Shown here: piece after piece, positions 32,965 through 43,399 of the stretch
Layout of the letters: each line of letters begins with the position of its first letter
Position numbering within the stretch: the stretch's first letter is position 1
The notes under the pieces: generated by a model
Told to the model about the DNA's origin: nothing
What the model saw: the letters and a program-made list of their open reading frames with translations, nothing else
The model's database searches: none
Assembly: GCA_003008705.1 (NCBI GenBank)
Contig: PDUO01000008.1
Coordinates: 1,054,001 to 1,118,000 of the forward strand
DNA: 64,000 nt
Direction: 5' to 3'
Source: Pezicula radicicola
Lineage: Eukaryota; Ascomycota; Leotiomycetes; Helotiales; Dermateaceae
Made by a program: the position numbers and the translations under genes

Positions 32965-34503
32965 ATGCCTGTTACCATCAGACCGGTCACACACGCTCCA
33001 AGAGCATGGCAGAGTAATCAACGTACAACATCTTCGGCGTCTCTTTTCAAATCATCTTGTCCAAAGGAGCAGAAACAAAGCAAAAGAATCATTCAATCGT
33101 CGTTTGAATCCCATGCGTTTTCCGAAAATCCTACCTATGCTTCCTCGAATGGATTTGTCAAAGCTGCTGTGAAAGCGTATAACGAACATCACCACCTGAT
33201 AATCAGACCGGAAGATGTATGGTTTTCAATCATAAGTCAATTTGGCTTCTTTGTTAATGGTCATGCCGAAGAAGTCCGTTCGTTCTTCGTTTCACACGAA
33301 GGCCAGACAGAGCTCAAAGTCGTCGAATTTGGTACTATTGATACTGTCGACTTTGGTCCCTTGGCTGTTCGCATGTCAGAAATGATAGGCGAGAATGTTG
33401 TGGATCCGGATCTTAAGGAATGGATTATGCCCGATTTCACTACAACGACGAAGTCCGACAGAGTTGTAGCTTCCATACTCATGATGGGAGCGATGCAGAA
33501 GTATTTCTCATATGAATTTTGTTTGCTCTGCGGCATTCCTTCCATAACGCTTCTTGGAACTTATGAAGATTGGAATAATATGCTGCGCCGATTAGAGAAG
33601 CTTTCCGATTTTGGCGACGAACCGGCTCAGTTCGGCAAGCTACTTACTCCCGTGCTAAGCTACTTTGTCAAGTCCTTTGATAACCCTTTCGACCCCGAAG
33701 TAATTTCTTTCTGGCAGAGAATCGCACATGAGAGTGCTGGAAGTGGTCCATACTATCTCTCAGGATGGATAACAGCATTTTGCTTCTGGGACGCCGATGG
33801 AAAGTCACTTTTCACTTCTCCCCAAGGCCCAGTTGAGATCTGCGGCTTTGGAAGAGAGCGCCCTGGCTGTGATCTCGACGGGACTCTGTATCACCGCGTT
33901 AACATGGATAATATTCCCTACGGATTTGCATCAGTGCCTGTCACTGTAGATGACAATGGAACACTGTATGAGACTCGGATGGTAGCAGGTTCTGTTGGGA
34001 TCTGTGTTAGTAGCAGTGGAGATGTGCTTGATATTGGCATAATTCCTAAAAAGAATAGGGCATTATCTCGCTATGGGCCTAATGGTAAGTTGATGCCTGT
34101 TAATAAGGAGCCGGATGCGAGACAAGATTCGGGCCTAGACACAGTACAGCCTTTGTCTGGTTGGTGGATGTACGAAGTGGCAAAGAGGGATGGGAAAGAA
34201 AACTTTGAAGCCAAACTTCCAGCCTCTCAATTTGACCAGCAATGGGAAAATTCTGGAACTGACTCTACATCCGCATCAAGCTCCACGCAAAGCTCTGGGG
34301 AAGCTCGTCGGCCTGGCTTTCCAACCGTATCAGCAACCCCCCAATTAAAAGATGGAAATAGTCCTGGCTCTAAGACAGGCACAATGCTATTTGGTGTACC
34401 TAAAAGACCAGTAAATAACCAAGGGACAAAGGAACCGTTGCATTTTAAAGACTTACCAGACCCGGACAATATCTGGTCTACCGGCACAACCAGTAAACAG
34501 TGA
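32965..34503 (+). CDS. DUF4419 family protein
   Basis: This single-exon protein has 512 residues from the ATG of MPVTIRPVTH; the frame extends 53 codons further upstream, but that part is not domain-like. The domain shows NGFVKAAVKAYNEHHHLIIRPEDVWFSIISQF near residues 65-95, then NGHAEEVRSFFVSHEG and the SGWITAFCFWD core, the order of DUF4419. The C-terminal 100 residues are low-complexity Ser/Gly/Pro-rich and probably disordered. No biochemical role is established for the family. It is the third accessory gene in the block after the ANK-HET and I9-like genes. Confidence 0.82.
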   Translation: MPVTIRPVTHAPRAWQSNQRTTSSASLFKSSCPKEQKQSKRIIQSSFESHAFSENPTYASSNGFVKAAVKAYNEHHHLIIRPEDVWFSIISQFGFFVNGHAEEVRSFFVSHEGQTELKVVEFGTIDTVDFGPLAVRMSEMIGENVVDPDLKEWIMPDFTTTTKSDRVVASILMMGAMQKYFSYEFCLLCGIPSITLLGTYEDWNNMLRRLEKLSDFGDEPAQFGKLLTPVLSYFVKSFDNPFDPEVISFWQRIAHESAGSGPYYLSGWITAFCFWDADGKSLFTSPQGPVEICGFGRERPGCDLDGTLYHRVNMDNIPYGFASVPVTVDDNGTLYETRMVAGSVGICVSSSGDVLDIGIIPKKNRALSRYGPNGKLMPVNKEPDARQDSGLDTVQPLSGWWMYEVAKRDGKENFEAKLPASQFDQQWENSGTDSTSASSSTQSSGEARRPGFPTVSATPQLKDGNSPGSKTGTMLFGVPKRPVNNQGTKEPLHFKDLPDPDNIWSTGTTSKQ

Positions 34504-36469
34504 AAGAATAAAAAACCAGTTTCAGATTGATGGATTGGTTGAAAAGCCGGCTGAGGAGGGTGATCGGCACCTGAGAGGCAGAGAATAAGATGCTTCCCAC
34601 AAGTCTAAAAAGAGAAGGAACATGCAAAATATATGTAAATAATTAGCATTCGTTGATCAGGCATACTTTAAGCACAAAAAGAGAATACAAAACGAATTTT
34701 AATCGATCTCTGCTAAAAATACTTAATATTATTCTTATTTTTGAGGTTGTAGTGCTAGTAACAGCTACGAAGACTAGAGGGGGTGCTGGAATGCATAGTA
34801 TAAGCGAGCGTCGTTTAAAGAAAGGGCGTTGATTTAAAGTTTAAGATATATAAGGTTTAGAGTAAGAGCAGGCTGCTAACAAGAATTAATCTATCTAACG
34901 TCAGAGTCTTAAGCCTCTATTAGATGATTCAAGAGTTCTAGACATAATCTAAATGCTTCTTTGGTGTGGCTTGTCGGGGTGCCGTCCCCCTTAAAATTTA
35001 TCTTGCAACAGTAGACCTAGTATTTTATTTCCTTGCTTAGTGTTTAATCTATAGAAAGCAAGAAATATTCTATAGAATGCGATTACTAGTACGTGACTAT
35101 ATCTAAGTAGATAATAGTGATATAGGGCCGCAAGAATTCACTTTGTTTAAGTAACCGACATGAGTTGAGTAACTTACTAGTGCGCTCAAACTAGAAATAG
35201 TAGAAAATTACTTTTCTCTTATGTGCCTCGACATTTAAGCTTAGTTAAAACACGTTGTATACTGCTATCCCTACAAAAGAGGTCTTAAATTAATACTAAA
35301 ATTTCATATTAGAAGAGACCGAAGTTCTTTCAAAACACTCCTAAAATCTTAAAAGAGCAAAATGTTATTTGTTTTTACGAGATGGATAAATAAGTAGCTG
35401 TGGAGAAATGTAACTTTAACGTAACTGCATGCCGCTAATTTTTCGAATTGGCTCAATATATACTGGCTATATTGAATAAAGCTTTGTGGAATTGTGGGTC
35501 AATGTGAGTCACTAATTATGTTGATACTAAAAAGTAACAGTTACAGCAAGAAATCAACGTCTTGTACTGTTCTCTTGTATCGTTTCTTTCTCGGTTTAGT
35601 ATTTTAATTTCTGGCATCGTAAAAGGCGTCGCTTCTGTTCTCTTCCTGACTGGCTGTCTATACTCCATGAAATGTACTTGTACTCTGCTCCTTCTCACAT
35701 AGCTGGAGGTGCACCAGGATAAAACCAGCTTAGAGGGTTTTCACTGATGGTTACTTGCACCTTAGCTACCTTATTAGAAGAGACGAACCCCTGACGCAGC
35801 CATATTTTGCCAGAATCTTGTGCATCGAATGCAGCGATTTTCAGAGTGGCAGATACGTACCCCGAGCGTAACGACTGACAAACCCTGTCTTCAAGTCCCA
35901 GAGGCTTGAAATGCATCAAGGCTATTCTCTCCTTATCATCCTGCCCATGCATCTCGGAAACTACAATATTAACTCCTAAACTTTCCTCTATGACCCACAT
36001 GGTCAGCATCTTGTCGATGCAGTAAGCGAGGGATCTATACCTAAGAAGCGTTATTGGCCGCTAGCCGTATGCAACATCTTTCATCGGCTCGAAGATTGAA
36101 ATAGTTGACGGTTTCGAAATTTGCGATTCAAATGTACAAATCACACGCCTAGATATCTGTTATTTTGGTTGACAGCGACGCGCCTCACTTCTTACTTGAC
36201 TTACTAAACGGTTCAGCAAACGAATAAAGCATATTGTTTAATGTTTACATTGCCACTTGCTTTGCTCTTCCAGAATACGAACGGGTTTTCCCTATTTATA
36301 ATAAGTATCTCGGCATAAATTCTTCATCTCGCTATAGCTAAAGGCTAGCATTCCCCAAAAATCTTACCTGAATCGTATTCCGGATCTTGGCAGAATGCAG
36401 AATCACAAGACTCTAAAAGCGTTCTCAGCAATTATTCGAAAACATTTATTCATTCAGTCAACAACTGAG
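34504..36469. other. AT-rich gene-poor region with one doubtful ORF
   Basis: Most of this 2 kb is AT-rich with no coding frame. A minus-strand ATG ORF at 35695-36009 (104 residues, MLTMWVIEESLGV... ending PGAPPAM) has mixed, coding-like composition but no recognised family and no splice partner. Confidence 0.45.
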
Positions 36470-38211
36470 TCACACTACACCACCATCTCGCTCTTCCTTC
36501 AACAGAATCCTTCCACCAGTCCACAAAAACGTTGCAGCAGCAGCAACACCACTCAATAATCCCAACGTCCAACCCATAGTCCCCCAGCCAGCTCTCTCAA
36601 CCACAAAACCAGCCCACAAAGGTCCCACAAGAGTACCCAAAGCAAAAGCCGCATTAAAAAGTCCAAATCCCTGCGCAGCAGCACCCCTCTTCCCGAACCC
36701 ACCCGGCCGTCTCTTCTCCTCTTCTTCCAAAACATGATCAATTTCCGCCATCAAAGGAGCCATAACAAGAGTTAGAGCAAACCCAATTAGTGCTAGTAGT
36801 GCACAGAGTAAGACTTTTTGTGAGAGTGTGTTGTAGGTGACGAAACGGAGACAGACCCAAAATGGTACAGCGCCGATGAGGCCGAGAGTTGTGAGGGGTC
36901 GAGGTCCATATTTGTCCGAGAGTATGCCGATAATAGGGGCGCAGAGAGCTGGCACAACGAGGCATATGAAGATTAGACCTGCACCAGTAGAGGTCCATGA
37001 GAAGGTGTTCTTGACGTAGAGTGGTAGCACACTGTCGAAGGCGGCAAGAGAGGATGATTGAACAAAACAACCAAATAGAGAGGCGAGTAGACGAGGAATT
37101 CTAAGGAGTCTTATCATTGCCGGGAGCTGGCGGCTGTCTTTTGTGAAGACAACTTTTTCGGAGTCGGAACGCTGAGAAGATTCCATAGAATTTCCAAGCA
37201 TTGTGTTTGGCACGGGCTGGATTTCGTTACTTTGACGTTTTGAAGCAATTTTATTTTCAGGGCCGGTTGGCATGACACTCTGATTGTGCGTTGCCAAGAC
37301 CTCATTGGAGAGAGACCATTGTTCAGCAACTGATTTTTCAATCATAGCTAACCGTAAAACAATGTCTAAGCCGATGAGTGCAAATCCCATAGTGAAGACG
37401 GCGTAGTAGCCAGCACGAGCGTAAACCACACCACCTAACAATGGGCCTGCAAGCGAACCAACGCTTGTAGCAGCGGCGATATAACCCATCGCTTGGCCAA
37501 TGTCTTCCTTATCCACAGTGTCCGAAAGTAGGGCAAGGCCAACTGTCCATACCACTGCTGCAGATATACCCTGAAGGAAGCGGCCAGTTATGAGGACTGC
37601 GAGTGATGTACTGGCGCAGAGCATAGCTGTTGAGCCACCGAGGGCAAGGAGGCCGAGGAGGAGTGGAATACGGCGGGAGTGAGATTTATCGGCAAACCAG
37701 CCAAGTATAGCTATTGTGTGCTGTAAGCAGAAGCTCTTTTATTTGATATCTTGCACTAAGAGGAGCAGGCATTGACCGCTCAAGAAATTCCAAATCGGAA
37801 TTAAAATATAGTAAAAGACAAAACTCACGAGATCCTACAGCCAAAGCTGCACCATAAACACTCAAGAAAATTGATGTCCATCTCTGGACATCTTTCTCAA
37901 GGATACCGGCTCTAACTGTCAATGCAAACGGCAATACAGGAACTACTAATGAGTAGAGAAAGATATCCTATCATAGAGGAAGTGAGTGAATGGTTCTTAA
38001 ATAAAGTCTGGTAAAAGAAACATAAATATGGGGTAATTGTACATTAAAAAGGTATAAAAGTGGACCAACTGACAGTAAATACGGCAATGGCAATTGTAGC
38101 AATGATAAACTGATTTGAGGACCGAAAACGTAGAAATGGGGGCGGTCCAGCATTATCTATGCGTTTTCCATAGATGAAAGTATATAGTCCTGCTTTAGTG
38201 ATGCCCATCAT
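36470..38211 (-). CDS. Major facilitator superfamily transporter
   Basis: Three exons (introns 37711-37828 and 37968-38073) give 505 residues with about twelve membrane segments. Helix 1-2 landmarks are DIFLYSLVVPVLP and AVGSPILGWFADKSHSRR, the MFS motif A region; GRFLQGISAAVVWTVGLALLSDT and GPLLGGVVYARAGY follow. A long hydrophilic loop separates the halves, and the second half has GILSDKYGPRPL. The GSPILGWFAD join across intron 2 fixes the acceptor at AATAG. The pattern is closest to drug:H+ antiporter or vesicular-amine-like carriers; the substrate is unknown. It is located in the plasma or vacuolar membrane. Confidence 0.87.
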
Positions 38212-38556
38212 AACTGATACTTGACAGTTAGAAAGCGCTTGCAAAGACAAAGAGTTAAAAAAGCGTAGCAAAATGGAGGATACACTGACGTATTTGTAGA
38301 TTGGATTTATCTTGGCGCTTTTAGTCTAGGTGAGGCGATTTGTAAGAAATATATGTCAAAGCGGCCCGAACGCCGTTTACCGAGATGTCAAAATAGGGGC
38401 GTGGCTTCGGCCCTCGCTTACTATTCTCCACGCCACATTTCACTTCTAATTTATTACTCAAAAAAAAAGGTAAGGCGAGCGGAAAGCAAAGGCCCAAAAC
38501 ATAAAATGACAAAAAATTGTGTTCTTAGTCGAGGTATTCCTCGACTCGCAGATAAG

Positions 38557-38651
38557 TGCGGCTTCTGTGGATCGAACACAGTGCCTCCAGATTACAGAGA
38601 GTGTCTGAAGTTAACTTCAGTCTGGCGCTCTCCCAAGTGAGCTAAAGCCGC
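38557..38651 (-). tRNA. tRNA-Phe: tRNA-Phe (GAA) with a 22-nt intron
   Basis: The minus strand folds into a full cloverleaf: acceptor stem GCGGCTT with AAGCCGC, D arm GCTC/GAGC, anticodon stem CCAGA/TCTGG with loop C-T-GAA-G-A, T arm CTGTG-TTCGATC-CACAG and discriminator A. A 22-nt intron (38593-38614) follows the base after the anticodon, the canonical position, and contains CTTCAG that can pair with the anticodon region. The anticodon lies at 38616-38618. Mature length is 73 nt before CCA addition. Confidence 0.95.
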
Positions 38652-39109
38652 TTTGGGATGTTTTGTTGAATTTTGTCGACTTATGAGAATCTATGATGAG
38701 CTCACAAAATGATGGGTGCAAAAAAAGGTATCCAGTGTCAAGATAAAATAATTGTATGCTATAAAAAAGCTCTCTACTGTCTATATCTATATAAGGCAGA
38801 AGATCTTCGTGGAATTAGACGCCACCACGTGATTTACTTGACTTTAATAATTTTCCTTAATTGTTTAGGAAACTGACTTCACTTTACATTGACTTGAAGT
38901 AACTTGCTTGACGTGAGTAACTCAGTAGACTTGAGTAACTAAATTTATCCTAATGTAACAGCGCATTGATACTTTATACTTGACTAAAGTGTGTATACTA
39001 TAATTTGCTTACGCTCAGTACTTTATGAGACCATATAAATAGTCTTACGCACTTTGTTTCAATTTATTTCTCTACGTGCCATTACTTCTCCTTCCATTAA
39101 CAATCTGTA
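38652..39109. other. Intergenic, AT-rich
   Basis: Only AT-rich sequence with repeated GAGTAACT-like words is seen upstream of the tRNA gene and downstream of the zinc-binding protein gene. Confidence 0.5.
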
Positions 39110-39861
39110 CTAGTTCTTATCACTACCATTCTCCTCATCCCACGAATACTGGGTAGTTATAGAATCCAAAGACCTATCACTATATGATCCACTTTCACTC
39201 CCTTCAAATTCAATACCAAGACGAATCAGATCCAGTTGCGGTGGCCGGCATTTATGAGTGCATCTCGAGTGCATACACGGCCTTCCAGCTTTCTCTCCTC
39301 CACACCTAGCCCTGACACCTTTACTCTCGTTTTCGAATTCGCATTTGCACTGCAACAGATTAGTGTGTTTACTCAACAATGAAGTCTATTACTTACACAG
39401 ATCCACGGCACTGGTGCAGGACATTGATTGTAGTCATGGTTGAGCATAGACGACGAAGAACCCTTTCGATCAATGACGTCTTTCGGATCTTGGTGGATAT
39501 CGCTGCCTTGAGTTGTGGCTTGGTCCCCGGTATATCTAGCCTTCTTTTGACGATTCTCTCCACTACTCTCAGAAACAGGAGATTCAGGTTTCTTGCGCTT
39601 TCTGTATTTGGTGGTTCGAAATTTCAAATCTGTAATTGGAAGATGAAGAGCAGTATCGTTCCTCACGCTGACAGTCTTCGTGTCCTTCAAATCTCCTTCT
39701 TTAGGTTCAGCTTTTGGCAGAATAACATTTACACGATCAGTAAACTTGTCCATTTTGCTTTTATTTTTGATAATATCTGATGTTTTGGCTAGTGAAGGTC
39801 TAGACGTGCCTTTATAGCTTGAAGTAAAAATATTTGCCACATCAGGTTGTGATTGTACCAT
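39110..39861 (-). CDS. Small basic protein with C-terminal Cys/His zinc-binding motif
   Basis: An intron at 39350-39396 joins two ORFs into 234 residues. The first 140 are hydrophilic, Lys/Ser-rich and contain nuclear-localisation-like KYRKRKKPE and RQKKARY. The C-terminal part has WIC-C-K-C...ARC-GGEKAGRPC-MHSRCTHKC, a cluster of cysteines and histidines like the short WxCCxC...CxHxxC zinc ribbons common in ascomycete hypothetical proteins. Splicing fuses the two halves of the Cys cluster, which strongly supports the intron. A nuclear role is inferred; the function is unknown. Confidence 0.7.
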
Positions 39862-41019
39862 ACTTGTGAATCAATAATACTCATGATTTACGTCTTCAGT
39901 CATACATGTATAATTATCCGAAAATCTAAGACCTCGTCTCTATTTGAGTAAGTCAATGCTGGAATATTGACTCAACGTTGACAGTCCAGCCCTCTACTCG
40001 TTGCCCTGCTCTAGGTGTCTCCTGTTTGCCTTTTTTATTTCTTTCTCATTTCGGAATCAGGCAATGTTTGCACTTATCTTGTGACTGTATCTACTGCATT
40101 GATTACGAGGAGACCATATCGTATCTATTAACAAATTACACTGGGCATGGGTGGCAATCAAAAGTATTCGCAAATACTTCGTGTTTCTTGCGACTCTTTT
40201 TTTGCCATATGAGAAATAGTTTCCTTTTAATAGGTAGAAACTTTTGTGCATACGTATCCTCGTAATTGAACGAGTGGGTAATAAATGTGCTGAAGAAATG
40301 CAGATTGCACACTGCGCGTGAGGCATCTTAGGTGTGAAGCCAAAACTCTCCAGGTCCTTGTCACAAGTGAAGCATCAGAAGACCAAGGGAACGAATCACT
40401 GCAAGCAGTCTCGTCTAGAAGAGGCCACCATAGCCTTTTATTGTTTGTCAAGTAGATTCAGTTCATTAGGGTTTTGACTCCGTGACCCAATTTCTTTCTA
40501 CTCGAAAGTACACTTGTCCTAAGTCGTTCAAAGATTTGATTTCCTCGACGGATTTTAGGAATCTCGAAAATGCGCCCTTAGATCGCCCCAAGCCACTAAT
40601 CACAAAAGAATATTCCAAATGACATTATCGTGCCCTAGACTATGTGGATTTTCTTGCCTTTGTGGTCGCACTAAGTTGTGTACGTAAGTAGCGAGATGTC
40701 CGTCAACGCCGTAAGGACTAGCTTTCACACTGTCATGAACTGGACTACATTTAAATTACAAACTTCTTTTGGGTTGAAATATGGCTACGCATTCGTTGTG
40801 GGGGGGAGCTACCTAAGTTGTATTAACATTGAATTGGTTTGAGTAGCGGAGCCTCGTTACTTGAACTAGCCTTTTTTTTTGGCAGTACTACACAAAGTAT
40901 CGCAAGCGTAACGTATATATTAATCTCCAGAACGAATTTTGTTCTCTCCTAGGAAGACGTGATTTCGCATTCTTATTTTATCTTAGTACAAAATTTGTGT
41001 TCTGGAACGTTTGGGCAAC
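39862..41019. other. Intergenic, no gene seen
   Basis: This 1.15 kb precedes the lipase gene. It is AT-rich with homopolymer runs; overlapping short ORFs at 39978-40451 lack family similarity. Confidence 0.5.
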
Positions 41020-42361
41020 ATGAAGCTGAACTTCATAATCACTATTCCTTTGCTCTCTGGGCTAGCATTTTGTTCGCCATTCACTCATGTCCATCAAGTG
41101 CACAAGCGAGATGCCCAAAGTAATACGCCCAGGTCTCCATTCACCGCACATAATAACTAACAGAATATAGGTATCAGCAATGAGCAGCTGCAACAATTCG
41201 AGCTGATGTCGCAGTACGCCGCAGCAGCCTATTGCCCAGGTAATTGGGGGTCTGATGAGGGAAAGAATCAAACAGATGGCAATCTCTCTGTAACATGTAT
41301 GGATAATTGCCCAGATGTAGAGGAGGCAAAGCCGGTCATTTTACAGCCGTTCCTGGAGTAAGTACTCAATCTCAAAGCTTACCTTAGCAAGAAGCCTAAC
41401 ATACGTTCCAGCATCGGACGCACCAAAACTTCTGGTTTCATCGCCGTCGACAAAGTTCATAAACTGATCGTTGTTTCTTTTGAGGGCACCAGACACATGC
41501 TCGGTATGGAAGCGATGACGAATTACCTTGTTGCGCTCGAAGAAACGGATTGGTGCGGGAACCAAAATAAAAATGATGGTTGTAGTGTGCACATGGGATT
41601 TCTTCAGATATGGCGAAAAGACTTCAAAGAGATAATTAGTGCTGGATTGAAGAATGCTCTTGCTCAGTATCCCACACCGGAATACACCATTGTGTTTACT
41701 GGGCATAGTAAGGGAGCAGCTCTTGCTGCAGTAGGCGCGGTAGATTTAAGAAACCAAGGATACAAAATTGATCTTGTGAGTTCAATATCAGACCTGCTTA
41801 TGTTTTGATATAGTTGAGAACTGACTTTGGAGCTCTAGTATACCTTTGGTCAACCACGTATTGGTTCTGAAGATATCTCCAACTACATAACCAACCAAGC
41901 TCCAGCAAAAGGCAGCAACTATCGCATCACGTAGGTTTCAAATCCATTCTTCTCCAATCCACACCACTAACCACGAGTCCAATAGACAATACGACGACCC
42001 TATTTGCCAAATTCCAGCGCACAGCTGTCCCAAACTCCTCGAAAGCCTCGAAATCTGTGGTGAAAAGAAGTGGAAGCATATCAGCCCAGAATACTGGATT
42101 TCAATCCCTGAATCTCACCCAAAGGCCTCTGATGTTAAGATCATAGACCCATCATTCTACAATAAGTCAGGCAATGCTCGTTTCAGGGTTTCACAGAGCG
42201 ATATTCGAAGCCATGCGGTGTATTTTGGGAATATTACGCTCTGCAACTACTTAAAGGTTCAGTCCCAGGAAGAGTATAACCCGATAGAAAACCTGGCCAA
42301 GATGTTGAACGACTTGAACGGTGAAAGTTTAGGGGGCGACGACGACGAGCTAGATGACTGA
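41020..42361 (+). CDS. Secreted class-3 (alpha/beta) lipase
   Basis: Five exons (introns 41120-41170, 41358-41411, 41776-41838, 41931-41985) give 372 residues, of which single ORFs show only a small part. A signal peptide (KLNFIITIPLLSGLAFCSP) and a Lys-Arg propeptide-like site are followed by QYAAAAYCPGNW, VVSFEGTRHML, the nucleophile elbow FTGHSKGAALA (Ser), YTFGQPRIG and YDDPICQIP; the late ISPEYWI and DIRSHAVYFG supply the His region. This is the class-3 lipase/feruloyl-esterase fold. The C-terminus adds an acidic GDDDELDD tail. GHSKG rather than GHSLG occurs in part of the fungal family. Substrate (triacylglycerol or aryl ester) is not determined. Confidence 0.87.
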
Positions 42362-42907
42362 TCTTCAGAAGGAAGTGGAGTTTCTCTTTGTTTCTGGGAA
42401 TGGTTTGAGCAGATCAACAATATATGTGGACAAGGCTCGCCAGCACGTAGAATCTCGTAACCCCTGATATAGAGACACTGCTCCTGAATTTTAGGCAGTG
42501 TAATACTCTACAAAAAGTTGAAATTATTTGAATTCATATAAATAAGCATCTGAAAGTGCCGAGGAAGAAGCATAGAACTGTATAGAGAAGCTAGCCTACA
42601 CCCTATGTTTTCCTAAAAGATAGGTCTTTCCCAAATCTTTCCATTGGCCACCTCTCTTAACCACAAATACTTCTCCCCTCTTCTCTAATACTACCTAGAG
42701 GGTAAATCCTTGCCTTAATCATTCAGTGGTCTCCACCGCAGAGACGCAGCGCCGACAAAAACCCACTTCAGTCGACTTTCTTAATACCTTACTCGGGCGT
42801 GTGACCTACTAAAACCGCGGCTAATTATTACTAGTTTAAAGAGATACCTCCCTGGCAGTCAACTTCAAAACTGCCACCGGTCCAGGTAATTAGTGGGTTA
42901 ACTCATG

Positions 42908-42915
42908 TATATAAG
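42908..42915 (+). promoter_or_regulatory. TATA-like box
   Basis: TATATAAG lies about 150 bp before the ATG of the small membrane-protein ORF at 43064, the only TATA-like site with a downstream frame in this desert. Confidence 0.3.
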
Positions 42916-43063
42916 CAGCCACTCGCCGCTGCAAAAGGTGGACTTTGCTCAGGAAATCTACAGGACAGAAATCAAAGATAGGTCTTAAAACCACAAATCT
43001 AAAACACATTTTATTATTTTTTGCCAACTCTTTCTATTGCTAGGGTTTCTTAGAAGGGACCCT

Positions 43064-43399
43064 ATGGATTCAAGGAAGCTTAACGGCGTCTCTTCCTGCG
43101 ATTGTTGGCGCCTAGGAACTCTTATTTCGGTCTTCGTTGTCCTAGCGATATATCTCAATCTGAGTCTGTGTTGCTACCTGTTAAATAAGGCCTATACAAG
43201 ACAACTTGAAAACAAAGAAGTTTGGAAACAGAGAGAACAGACGAAACCTGCCAACGTTAAAAGTTTCAGGTCATTATCTATCAAGAATTTACCAAAACCT
43301 GAGTTTCCAATTTCTATACCTTTTCTAAGAATACTAAAGGTAGAACTAACAAGCCTTAGTCACTCCAAGCATGATCATTTCAAACTGTCTAGAGGATAG
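43064..43399 (+). CDS. Hypothetical small single-pass membrane protein
   Basis: From the ATG of MDSRKLNGV the frame gives 111 residues with a polar start, one clear hydrophobic helix (about residues 18-38, LGTLISVFVVLAIYLNLSLCC) and a Lys/Arg-rich cytosolic-type tail. I recognise no family. It has a TATA-like box upstream but stands alone in a gene-poor region, so it may be spurious. Confidence 0.35.
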   Translation: MDSRKLNGVSSCDCWRLGTLISVFVVLAIYLNLSLCCYLLNKAYTRQLENKEVWKQREQTKPANVKSFRSLSIKNLPKPEFPISIPFLRILKVELTSLSHSKHDHFKLSRG

